DNA from: Planctomycetota bacterium
Lineage (GTDB): Bacteria; Planctomycetota; UBA1135
NCBI GenBank assembly: GCA_002705055.1
Contig: PAHY01000016.1
Span: 1-64,000, forward strand
Direction: 5' to 3'
Length of the DNA: 64,000 nt
Below, piece by piece: positions 1-8,619 of the stretch (within the stretch, counting starts at the first letter, position 1; every line of letters begins with the position of its first letter). The position numbers were made by a program, and so were the translations under genes. Under the pieces are notes generated by a model. The model was not told the origin of the DNA. It saw only the letters and a list, made by a program, of their open reading frames with translations, and ran no database searches.

Positions 1-282
1 TATAGCCTGAAGAACACCGCCCGGGACTCGATCCTGACCGCGCTGCTGACCTTCGGCGAGGGCTACCACAACTTCCACCACCGCTTCCAGTCGGACTACC
101 GCAACGGCATCCGCTGGTACCACTTCGACCCCAGCAAGTGGACGATCTGGAGCCTCAGCCGGGTCGGCCTGGTCAGCGATCTGAAGCGCGCCTCCAAGGA
201 CGCCATTCAGCGCGCCAAGGACAGCGTGCAGCGTGAGAAGAAGGAGAAGAAGCTGGCGCGGCGCAAGCTCGCGACCAAGTAG
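1..282 (+). CDS. Acyl-CoA/fatty acid desaturase, C-terminal fragment (5' truncated by window)
   Basis: Frame 1 is open to TAG at 280-282; GEGYHNFHHRF histidine box typical of membrane desaturases. Confidence 0.8.
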   Translation, partial: YSLKNTARDSILTALLTFGEGYHNFHHRFQSDYRNGIRWYHFDPSKWTIWSLSRVGLVSDLKRASKDAIQRAKDSVQREKKEKKLARRKLATK

Positions 283-348
283 CGCAGCTCCAGCGCGCGC
301 CTGCGCGCTCCACACCCTGCCCCACAGAGCTCTGGTACTCTGTGGGGC

Positions 349-2871
349 ATGCTGCGTTCTGCCGCTTCTCGATTCCTCGTCGGGCTCCTGATCTTCTCGG
401 TCCTGTCCGGATCGGCCTGTACCGCCAAGAAGTGGCCCGGTCTGCGCAAGCCGCGCAACCCCGAGAACCAGGAGCAGGGCCAGCCGGGTACCGGCCCCGA
501 GACGCAGGAAGAATCGGGCTCGGAAGGCGCGACCGGTGAAGGCGCCTCGGAGTCGCCCTCCCAGCCTGCCCCGCCGCCGCCGGCCCCGCCCAGCGGAGAG
601 TCGGTCACCCTGTTCGCCGAGAGCGCGAGCGTCGACTTCGAGTTCCGCCCGGAGCCCCAGGCCGCCGCCGCCAACGTGGCCTCCGTCGAGCGCTCGGCAC
701 CGGCCGGTAAGCACCCGCGGCTCTACTTCGACGCCACCGAGCTGGCCGCGCTGCAAAGCCGCGCCCAAGGCGGAAGTCGGCAGATCGCGGAACGGATCTT
801 TGCCTACGGGGACAAGGTCTCGGGCAGCCGCAACAGCCTGCCCGCCGCCGAGATGGCCGCGTTGCCAAAGGGCGGCGGCACCTGGCGCAAAGAAGGCGAC
901 CGCCTGCTGGGGGTCGCCGCGGCCTATGCGCTGCAGACCGACGCGAAGAAGAAGGACGCTTACGCGACCTGGGCCAAGGAGGCCATGCGACGGATCGCCA
1001 GCTGGTCGGAGTGGGGCCCCAACCACGAGTACGCCGTCGGCCTGGACGGCGCGCACATCCTGTTCGGCTTCTCGGTCGCCTTCGACCTGCTGCACAGCGA
1101 GTTCAACCCTGCCGAGCGCGAGAACTTCGCCCGCCGCATCAAGCAGCAGGCTGATCTCTTCTACAAAGAGACGCAGGCGCGCAAGCCCGAGTTCTGGACG
1201 ACGAGCTACACCAACAACCACAACTACATCAACCACAACGCGCTGCTCAACGCGGCGCTGGCCGTCGAGGATGTCTACCCGCGCGAGGCCAAGCAGTGGA
1301 TCGATCAGTGCGTCCGCAACACCGAGCTGGTCATGGAGATTCGCTCGGCGATCGGCGACGGATCGACCAACGAAGGCGTGATGTACGGCACCTACGGCTC
1401 GCACGCGCTGTTCGCCACGCTGGAGCTGCTGCACGAGCACAAGCTGGCTGATCACTTCGGCAACCGCTGGCTGACGCAGCACTTCAACTTCCTGCTGCAC
1501 GGTTCGCTGCCGGGCTTCCAGCGCGTCGTCAGCTATGCCGACGGCCACGGCACCTACGGCCACGGCCCGCGCCACCTGCTGTACTTCCTCGATCGCGTGA
1601 TGCGCGATGGCCGCCCCACCTGGGTGGCGCAGCGCATCGACGATGCGCTCGGGCGCCAGCAGCCCTACGGCAAGCCCGAAGGCAGCAACCTGCTGTTCGA
1701 GTTCCTGTGGCACGATCCGAACATCGAGCCGCGCCCGATCACGCGCGGCACCTCGCCGGGCTTCCACTACTTTGAAGACTGGGGCGTCGTGACCTTCCGC
1801 CGCGGCTGGTCGCAGAACGACACCTTCTTCAGCTTCAAGTCGGGCGATCCCGCTGGCGAAGCGGTGTGGCGGATGATGCTGGGCGGCGACGCGCGCGTGG
1901 CCGCGACCAATGTCTCGCACAGCCATCCCGACGCAGGCAGCTTCACCTTCTACCCGAAGGGCCAAGACTTCCTCGCCGGGCCGCTCTATCCGAAGCCGAA
2001 GCGCACGGCTCTGAGCAACACCTATACCTTCACTCCGTCCTTCGCGATGGCGCCGCCGGTGCCCGAGGCAGGCATCGCGCGCCTGTGGGAGCCGAAGCAA
2101 ATTCGCCAGATCGGCCGCCTCGACGAGATCGGCCAGCTTGGTGAATGGAGCCAGTGGATGGGCCCGATCAAGCCTTTGGTGAAGGCCGCGCCGAACGCCG
2201 ACATCGTCGCCGCGGTCAAGGCGGGCGATGCCATCTTCGTCAGCGGCGAGTTTGGCGACGCTTACCCCAAGCAGGTCAAGAAGCGCGGCGGCGGCTCCGG
2301 GCCGCTCGGCGTGCAGCGTGTCTATCGCAGCGCGCTGCTGCTGCCCGAGGATCTGCTGGTGGTGGTGGATCACCTCGAGACCCGCGGCCAGGTGGGAACG
2401 CACGCCTACTTCCGCGGCATCTCCAGCCCGAATCACCCGATGGAGTGGAAGGCAAGCGGCAACGTGGCGCGCCTGAGCGGCTCCGGGTCACGCGGCCACG
2501 AGGTCGAGCTGTACTACCCCAAGGGGCTGAAGATCGAAACCGGCCGCGAGCTGATGAGCTACGAGGACGCGAAGGGCGATAACCGCCGCTCGGTCAAGAA
2601 CTGGAACGAGATCGCGCACTCGAGCGTCTACGCCCGCTTTACCAACCCGGAACAGTCGGGCGCGCAGGATTACGTCTACCTGGTGCGGCCGGACGGCACG
2701 CAAGGGCGCGTCACCGATGTGCAGGCGGGGGATGCCCGCGGCCTGGTCTTGACGATCGAGACCGCGAACCGGGTCTACACCGTTCGAATCGCCACCGATC
2801 TGCGCGCGCAGCAGCGCCAGGCATTCCTTGGTTTCGACGGCCACGTGCGCGTCGACTACCAGGGCAAGTAA
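349..2871 (+). CDS. Heparinase II/III-like (alginate lyase-like) lipoprotein
   Basis: Lipobox-like SGSAC signal; HPRLYFDATELAAL and SHSHPDAGSFTFYPKGQDFL heparinase II/III-like segments. Confidence 0.75.
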   Translation: MLRSAASRFLVGLLIFSVLSGSACTAKKWPGLRKPRNPENQEQGQPGTGPETQEESGSEGATGEGASESPSQPAPPPPAPPSGESVTLFAESASVDFEFRPEPQAAAANVASVERSAPAGKHPRLYFDATELAALQSRAQGGSRQIAERIFAYGDKVSGSRNSLPAAEMAALPKGGGTWRKEGDRLLGVAAAYALQTDAKKKDAYATWAKEAMRRIASWSEWGPNHEYAVGLDGAHILFGFSVAFDLLHSEFNPAERENFARRIKQQADLFYKETQARKPEFWTTSYTNNHNYINHNALLNAALAVEDVYPREAKQWIDQCVRNTELVMEIRSAIGDGSTNEGVMYGTYGSHALFATLELLHEHKLADHFGNRWLTQHFNFLLHGSLPGFQRVVSYADGHGTYGHGPRHLLYFLDRVMRDGRPTWVAQRIDDALGRQQPYGKPEGSNLLFEFLWHDPNIEPRPITRGTSPGFHYFEDWGVVTFRRGWSQNDTFFSFKSGDPAGEAVWRMMLGGDARVAATNVSHSHPDAGSFTFYPKGQDFLAGPLYPKPKRTALSNTYTFTPSFAMAPPVPEAGIARLWEPKQIRQIGRLDEIGQLGEWSQWMGPIKPLVKAAPNADIVAAVKAGDAIFVSGEFGDAYPKQVKKRGGGSGPLGVQRVYRSALLLPEDLLVVVDHLETRGQVGTHAYFRGISSPNHPMEWKASGNVARLSGSGSRGHEVELYYPKGLKIETGRELMSYEDAKGDNRRSVKNWNEIAHSSVYARFTNPEQSGAQDYVYLVRPDGTQGRVTDVQAGDARGLVLTIETANRVYTVRIATDLRAQQRQAFLGFDGHVRVDYQGK

Positions 2872-2872
2872 C

Positions 2873-3313
2873 TCAGCCCGCCCGACGTCCGCCGCGGCGC
2901 TTGCCCCGCTCTTCGTCCCGGAAGAGGCTGGGCATCGCCGGGAGCCGGCGCAGGTCCTCGGCCTGGGCAAGTCGCGTCTCGACTGCCCAGCGATCGGCGC
3001 GGCCCTGACGCTCGAACTGGACGACCACGGCCTGCCATTCGCCGGCCGCCGTGCGATGGCGTGAGATGCAGGAGTAGCTGCTGAACGGCGGCGTCCCGGT
3101 CTCGAGCAGATGGCCTGCGCGGGCCATGGCTTCGGTGAGCACATCCATGCGAATCTCGCGATCCGCTTCCGAGGCTGCCATGCCGAGCGCGTCCTGGGTC
3201 GAGCGGTATGCCGTCGCCCACAGGGCAAAGCCCATGATGCCAAGCAGAGCGGCGAGCAGCAGAGCGTGACCGGAGTCACGGCGTTTTGGTGCGGATCGCC
3301 TCATCGGCTCCAC
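2873..3313 (-). CDS. Small membrane protein in T4P/T2SS locus, possible GspK/PilX-like minor component
   Basis: Single N-terminal TM segment; overlaps the upstream pseudopilin gene in the same operon. Confidence 0.45.
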   Translation of the reverse strand: MEPMRRSAPKRRDSGHALLLAALLGIMGFALWATAYRSTQDALGMAASEADREIRMDVLTEAMARAGHLLETGTPPFSSYSCISRHRTAAGEWQAVVVQFERQGRADRWAVETRLAQAEDLRRLPAMPSLFRDEERGKRRGGRRAG

Positions 3314-3798
3314 ACCACCTCGAGGCTGCGCGTTTCCTTGCCGTGCCGCGCGTCGAGCTGCACGCGCGCGCCGCTGCGCGTCGGCACCACTTCCATGCCA
3401 AAGAGCTGGGCGACCGCGAAGCTCTCGCCGGTGTGCCGATCCTTGCGCACCAGCGCGCCGTCGGCCAGCGAGTACTCCACGCCCGGGTCGCGGCGTGGCG
3501 TGCCCAGGCCGTAACGCGCCAGGGCTTCCGGCTCACGCTCCAGCTGCAGAGCGCCGCCTTCGATTCGGCGGACGCGTTCGGCTCCGCCGAGGTCCTGGCG
3601 CAGATAGGCCAGCGCGATCCGCAGCTCGACCAGGCCGGTCGCCTCCTGGCGCAGCTCCGCCGTGCTGTGACCGATCGGCCGCCAGGCCTGCGCGATCAGC
3701 ACCGTGATCATCGCCATCAGCGTGGTCACGACGATCAGCTCGACCAGCGTGTGACCGCTCTGGCGAGTCGCGGCGCGGCGGCGAGGCAGCTGCTTCAC
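3301..3798 (-). CDS. Prepilin-type N-methylation protein (GspJ/minor pseudopilin-like)
   Basis: SGHTLVELIVVTTLMA motif; GTG start inferred at 3798, ORF upstream of it is artefactual. Confidence 0.7.
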   Translation of the reverse strand: MKQLPRRRAATRQSGHTLVELIVVTTLMAMITVLIAQAWRPIGHSTAELRQEATGLVELRIALAYLRQDLGGAERVRRIEGGALQLEREPEALARYGLGTPRRDPGVEYSLADGALVRKDRHTGESFAVAQLFGMEVVPTRSGARVQLDARHGKETRSLEVVWSR

Positions 3799-4163
3799 GG
3801 CCGCCCCTCCAGCAGATTGCGCTCGAAGACCACCCTCATGCGGCCCGGCTCGACTCCCCGCCACCAATCGACGATCTCGACCTCGTAGAGGCCAACCGAA
3901 CGCCGCGGCGTGATGCCGACCGTCGGCTGACCGATCTGAGCGGGCATCCCCAGGGCACGGGCCAGCGGATCCGGGTGCGGGTGCAGCTCGACCACCTCCT
4001 TCAGCTCGAGCTGCTCGCGGGCCACCGCGAGCTGCTTGTCCTGACCGTGCAGTAGGCGCAGCAGCCCCGCGATCGTCAGGTTGATCACCAGGATCGCGAC
4101 GACGCACTCGAGCAGAGTGAAGCCTGCGTTGCGGGCGGAGCTAGGGCTGCAGGACCTCTCCAT
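3795..4163 (-). CDS. Prepilin-type N-methylation protein (GspI-like minor pseudopilin)
   Basis: NAGFTLLECVVAILVINL motif; overlaps neighbours. Confidence 0.7.
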   Translation of the reverse strand: MERSCSPSSARNAGFTLLECVVAILVINLTIAGLLRLLHGQDKQLAVAREQLELKEVVELHPHPDPLARALGMPAQIGQPTVGITPRRSVGLYEVEIVDWWRGVEPGRMRVVFERNLLEGRP

Positions 4164-4584
4164 CGCTCTTCCTCAGTTCGCCGCGCAGCTGACCCTGCGC
4201 ATCCAGAATGAGTTCGCCCTGCCAGGCCTGGCTGCCTTCGCGTCGCGCCACCAGCCGCGGGCGCCCCAGGGCATCGCGTTTGACCAGAAAGCGGAAGCCC
4301 TCGACCTCGCCCGGAAGGTTGCCGGGGATCACGACGGCGCGCTGCAGTTCGCGCACCGAGTCGGCGAAGCGGCCGGTTTCGAGGCGGTACACGCGCTGCG
4401 CGCGCCACAGCGACTCGAGCTCGGCGGCACCGCGCTGCACGCGCGCGGACTCGTGCGCGTCTGCGAAGGATGGCACGGCCGCCATCGACATCATTGCGAC
4501 GATCACCAGGACGAGCAGCAGCTCAAACAGCGAAAAGCCCGCGCGCGTCCGGCGCCGCGGGTGGAGGCGGCGCACCCGGATCAA
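4141..4584 (-). CDS. Prepilin-type N-methylation protein (GspH/GspG-like pseudopilin)
   Basis: RAGFSLFELLLVLVIVAMMSMAAVP motif. Confidence 0.75.
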   Translation of the reverse strand: MIRVRRLHPRRRTRAGFSLFELLLVLVIVAMMSMAAVPSFADAHESARVQRGAAELESLWRAQRVYRLETGRFADSVRELQRAVVIPGNLPGEVEGFRFLVKRDALGRPRLVARREGSQAWQGELILDAQGQLRGELRKSDGEVLQP

Positions 4585-5744
4585 CTTCCGGCTCCTCCGC
4601 TTCCGCCGAGCGCGGACAGGACCTGCAGGGCGACGCCGGACGGGCGCTCGGCGCTCCCGCCCTCTCCAGAGCGCTGAATCAACGCTTCAAGAACCGGCGC
4701 GAGCTCAGCGGCGTCTGCGCCGAGGCGCAGCGCCTCGAGGTAGGTGTCCATCGCCAGCTGATGCTGACCGGCGCGCATCCGCAGATGACCCAGGATGAGC
4801 AGCGCATCAGCGCGGCCCGGGTCCAGACGCAAAGCCGAACGCAGCGCTTCCAGCGAAGCGCGATCGCCATCCTGCAGCAGATGCGCGCGCGCCAGGTCGA
4901 CCCAGGCGCTGACGTCATCCGGGAAGGCGTTGAGATAGCGGTCGAGCCAGAACACGGCTTCCTCCGCTTCATCAACGATCAGCGCCGAGCGCGCCAGCGC
5001 GAGCTCGACATAAGGCGGGACCTCGGTCTCGCTGACTTCGCGAATGGTGCGCAGCGCTTCCAGGTGCTGGCCGGAGAGCGATTGCGCGAAGGCCAGGCGC
5101 ACGCGCAGCGGGCCGACCTGCGGATCGTGATCCAGCGCGACGGAATACCACTCAGCAGCGAGCTCGTAGTCGCCACCGGCGAGGTAGGCCTCGCCGAGCG
5201 CTTCCTGCAGCTCGCGCACATTTGGCAGCACGGCCAGCTTGCGCTCGAGCAGAGCGGCGGCGTTCGCGGGCAGGCCGAGCACCAGCTCGATCCGCGCCAG
5301 CAGCAGCACCGCGGAGACGGATTCCGGCGCCTTTTCCAGCGCCCGCCCATAGGCGACGCGCGCCATTTCCCAGCGCGCGCGAGCCTCGGCGAGGGTGCCG
5401 ATCACGATGTCGACCTCGGCTTCGTCCGGGAAGGCCTCGGCGAGCAGGGTGAGCATCTCCCCGGCTTCCAGGAACTGACCCTTCGCGATCAGCGTCCGCG
5501 CCATCACCAGCTGCCCGTGCGCATTGCTCGACAGTCCGGCGGCAATCTCCTGAATCCGCGCGCTCGCCATGCCGACGTCGCCGGCGTTCAGCGCGCGCTC
5601 CGCCTGATCGATCATCAGCTGAGTCCGCGTTTCCTGATGCTCGGTGGTCACAAAATCCTCCGGCAACTGCTGCACGCTGCCACAGGCGGGCACCAGCGCG
5701 GCGACCACGAGCAGACAGGACAGGCGAGAGGAGCGGACCAGCAT
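4581..5744 (-). CDS. TPR-repeat lipoprotein (PilF-like)
   Basis: Lipobox-like LVPACGS; repeated TPR-type helical pairs; adjacent to secretin. Confidence 0.7.
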   Translation of the reverse strand: MLVRSSRLSCLLVVAALVPACGSVQQLPEDFVTTEHQETRTQLMIDQAERALNAGDVGMASARIQEIAAGLSSNAHGQLVMARTLIAKGQFLEAGEMLTLLAEAFPDEAEVDIVIGTLAEARARWEMARVAYGRALEKAPESVSAVLLLARIELVLGLPANAAALLERKLAVLPNVRELQEALGEAYLAGGDYELAAEWYSVALDHDPQVGPLRVRLAFAQSLSGQHLEALRTIREVSETEVPPYVELALARSALIVDEAEEAVFWLDRYLNAFPDDVSAWVDLARAHLLQDGDRASLEALRSALRLDPGRADALLILGHLRMRAGQHQLAMDTYLEALRLGADAAELAPVLEALIQRSGEGGSAERPSGVALQVLSALGGSGGAGS

Positions 5745-5761
5745 GGAGAGACTCCGAGGAC

Positions 5762-7513
5762 TTATCGGTTGGACAGCACGCCAGCCTTGAGCTCGTCCAG
5801 CAGGCGCGCATCGACCGAGCGGGCGGCGAACTCGGGCACCAGACCCCGGGCGATCCGGGACTGCAGCTCCTTGTCCTTGGGCTCGGCGGCGCGGCCGTGG
5901 CGCGCAACCTCAAGAAGGGAGAGCGCGCAGCCGTACTCGGCCTCCAGGACCAGGGCGCGGGCGGTGCGGGCGTACAGCTCGTTGATGACCGCGCGGTCGC
6001 CCCCGCGGCGCTCGTGCGGATGGCGCTCGTTGAGGCCCACCGCCTTGGCTTCGGCTTCCAGGTCGATGATCCGGGGCGTGATCAGGAAGATCAGCTCCTC
6101 GCGGACCACCTGCTCGTCCTTCGAACGGAAGGCCGCGCCGACGCCCGGCACATCGCCGAGACCGGGCACCTTGCCGTTGGTGGCGATCTTCTTCTCGCGG
6201 AACAGACCGCCGATCACCAGCGTCTGGCCATCGCGCACCGCGACGTTCGAAGTCAGGTTGGCGGTCTCTTCCTCGGGCAGGCCGTTGGCATTAATGCCAC
6301 CGTCCGAATCCTCCGGCTGAATCTCCATCCGCACCAGCCCATGATCCATGATGAACGGACGCACCTTGAAGGTCGAACCGGTCTCGAGGAACTCGACCTC
6401 TTCGCTTTCGGTGCCGTTCTGGTTCGTCGACAGCGTCTTGAAGCCGTCACGGTTGTTCAGCTTGATGTTGCCGAACTGCTTGTTCAGCACGAACACGCTG
6501 GTGTTGGCGTGAATCGAGACCGAGGTCTTTTCGCTGAGCGCCCGCACGAAAGCGGACAGGCCGTTGGTGATGAAGCCGAACTGCGAACCCCGCGTCGCCA
6601 GCGTGCTGGCGATGTTCGACGAGAAGCGGCCCAGCCCGTCCGACAGCTGCGCCGCGCTGAACACGTTGTTGTTCAGGCTGTGGCCATCACCGCTGGTGGC
6701 GCCATACTCCTCGTAGTTGACCCCGCCCAGCGCGTCGAAGTTGATGCCCAGCTGCTCGGTCGCACCCAGCGTCGCCGAGATCACCATGACTTCGACCATG
6801 ACCTGCTTGGGCGTGCGGTCGATCCGGTCCAGGATCCGCTGCACGTTGTCCAGGTTCTCCGGGAAGTCGCGGACGACCAGCACGCCATCATTGGCGTAAG
6901 CATCGCCGCCGGTCACGCCCTCGCCGGCTTCCAGGCCGGTGACCGCTTCCTTGGAAGCCGTCACGTTCGCCTCGGTGCCTTCGCTCAGCGCCGGCTTGAT
7001 CAGCTCGGCGGCCTCGCCGGCGGGCAGGTGCCGCACCGTGAAGACCCGCATCTCTTTGGCGCGATTCGAGATCTGGATGTAACTGCCGTGATCCTTGGCC
7101 ACCAGCCCGGTCGCGCGGCAGATCAGCTCGATCGCCTCTTCGGGCTCCACCGAGTAGAGGTCGCCGCCCCAGGTCGCAGTCACGTCCTTGTCGACCAGGA
7201 TGTTGCGACGCAGCGCCACGCGCAGCTCACGAAACACATCGCTGACCGGCTTCTCCTTGACCAGGAAGTTCATGCCCCGACCATTCGCCGCTCCGGCGAG
7301 CGGGCGGTCGTTGGGGTCGTAGCCGCCGCCGGGCAGATCGAGCGCGAGCAGCCGATCCACTTTCGAGGCATCGGCCACCGGGTCGCCCGGGCGTGGCTGG
7401 TAGACGGCGGCGCCGTTGGGGCGCACGCGCGAGGAACGCTCCGTCTCCTGCGCGAGCAGCGGCTGCGCGGTCAGAGCGAAAGCAAGAATGGGTAGCAGGA
7501 TCTGGCGCATCAT
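5762..7513 (-). CDS. Secretin (GspD/PilQ family)
   Basis: Signal peptide, N-domains, secretin core (SVSIHANTSVFVLNKQFG ... NLTSNVAVRDGQTLVIGGLFREKK ... ELIFLITPRII). Confidence 0.88.
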   Translation of the reverse strand: MMRQILLPILAFALTAQPLLAQETERSSRVRPNGAAVYQPRPGDPVADASKVDRLLALDLPGGGYDPNDRPLAGAANGRGMNFLVKEKPVSDVFRELRVALRRNILVDKDVTATWGGDLYSVEPEEAIELICRATGLVAKDHGSYIQISNRAKEMRVFTVRHLPAGEAAELIKPALSEGTEANVTASKEAVTGLEAGEGVTGGDAYANDGVLVVRDFPENLDNVQRILDRIDRTPKQVMVEVMVISATLGATEQLGINFDALGGVNYEEYGATSGDGHSLNNNVFSAAQLSDGLGRFSSNIASTLATRGSQFGFITNGLSAFVRALSEKTSVSIHANTSVFVLNKQFGNIKLNNRDGFKTLSTNQNGTESEEVEFLETGSTFKVRPFIMDHGLVRMEIQPEDSDGGINANGLPEEETANLTSNVAVRDGQTLVIGGLFREKKIATNGKVPGLGDVPGVGAAFRSKDEQVVREELIFLITPRIIDLEAEAKAVGLNERHPHERRGGDRAVINELYARTARALVLEAEYGCALSLLEVARHGRAAEPKDKELQSRIARGLVPEFAARSVDARLLDELKAGVLSNR

Positions 7514-8616
7514 CAGGTGGCCATTTCAAAGAGTGGGAGGTAGAGCGCGGTCAGGATCAGCGCGATCGCGACACCCATGCAGACGATCAGCACCGTCTCG
7601 ATGTTGCCGGCGATTCGCGTGACGACCGTCTCGACCTTGCGGGTGTAGAACTGGCCGACTTCCGCCATCACGTCGGGAAGCTGGCCGGTTCGCTCGCCGA
7701 TGCGAATCATGTTGGCGAGGAAGGCGGTGAACACACCGGTCGACTCGAGGCCGTCCGCCAGGTTGCCGCCTCGGCCCACGTGCTGGGCCGTGCGCTTCAT
7801 CGCCGCGCGGTAGACCGGGTTCTCCTTGTAGATGCCCTTCATCGCGTCGAGCGAGTCGAGCACCGGGACGCCCGCGCGCAGCAGGGCGCTGATGTTCTGG
7901 GCGAAGGTCCGCATCGAGGACTGCACGATCAGATCGCCGAACAGCGGCATCGAGACGCACAGCTTCGACCAGACGATGTGGCCGTTCTCGGTCTTCTTCC
8001 AGCGCTTGAAGCCGAACACCGCGACGGCGATGCCGCCGGCGATCGAAGTCCAGTTCGCGCGCAGGAAGTCTGAGATCGCCATGACCTTGATGGTGATCGC
8101 CGGCAGCTCCTTGTCCATCTCCTCGAACATCGAGGCGAAGGTCGGCACGACGAAGATCAGCATCACCGCGACCGCGCCCATCGAGACGCACATCACGATG
8201 ATCGGGTACATCAGGGCGCTCACGACTTTGGCGCGGAACTGCTGCGCCTCGTCGATCTGCGCCGCCAGTCGCACCAGCACGTCGCCGAGCTTGCCGGAGA
8301 TCTCGCCGGACTTGACCAGCTGCACCCACTCGGCCTTAAAGTGCTCCGGGTAGGTGTCGAGCGCTTCCGAGAAGCTGGAGCCGCCCGCGACCTTGTCGGA
8401 GATGTCCGAAATGATCCGGCCCAGGCCGCGTGACTCGGTCTGCTCCGAGGCGATCACCAGCGCGTCGTAGAGCGGCGTGCCGGCGGTGAACAGCGTGTTC
8501 AGCTGGCGGAAGAAGGCCAGCTTGTCCGGAAGCTGGATCTTCTCGTGCTTCGAAATCGAGACCCGCGGCCGAATGAAGCCGTTCAGGACGATCTCGGGAT
8601 TCTCGACAGCCTGCAT
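7513..8616 (-). CDS. Type II secretion/type IV pilus inner-membrane protein (GspF/PilC)
   Basis: FFRQLNTLFTAGTPLYDAL and repeated GspF domain; LLRAGVPVLDSLDAM. Confidence 0.9.
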   Translation of the reverse strand: MQAVENPEIVLNGFIRPRVSISKHEKIQLPDKLAFFRQLNTLFTAGTPLYDALVIASEQTESRGLGRIISDISDKVAGGSSFSEALDTYPEHFKAEWVQLVKSGEISGKLGDVLVRLAAQIDEAQQFRAKVVSALMYPIIVMCVSMGAVAVMLIFVVPTFASMFEEMDKELPAITIKVMAISDFLRANWTSIAGGIAVAVFGFKRWKKTENGHIVWSKLCVSMPLFGDLIVQSSMRTFAQNISALLRAGVPVLDSLDAMKGIYKENPVYRAAMKRTAQHVGRGGNLADGLESTGVFTAFLANMIRIGERTGQLPDVMAEVGQFYTRKVETVVTRIAGNIETVLIVCMGVAIALILTALYLPLFEMAT

Positions 8617-8619
8617 CGC

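Noticed and set aside
4470-7495. Long plus-strand ORFs (616 and 532 aa) opposite TPR protein and secretin
   Set aside because: Antisense artefacts of GC3 bias; the minus-strand products have clear family motifs.
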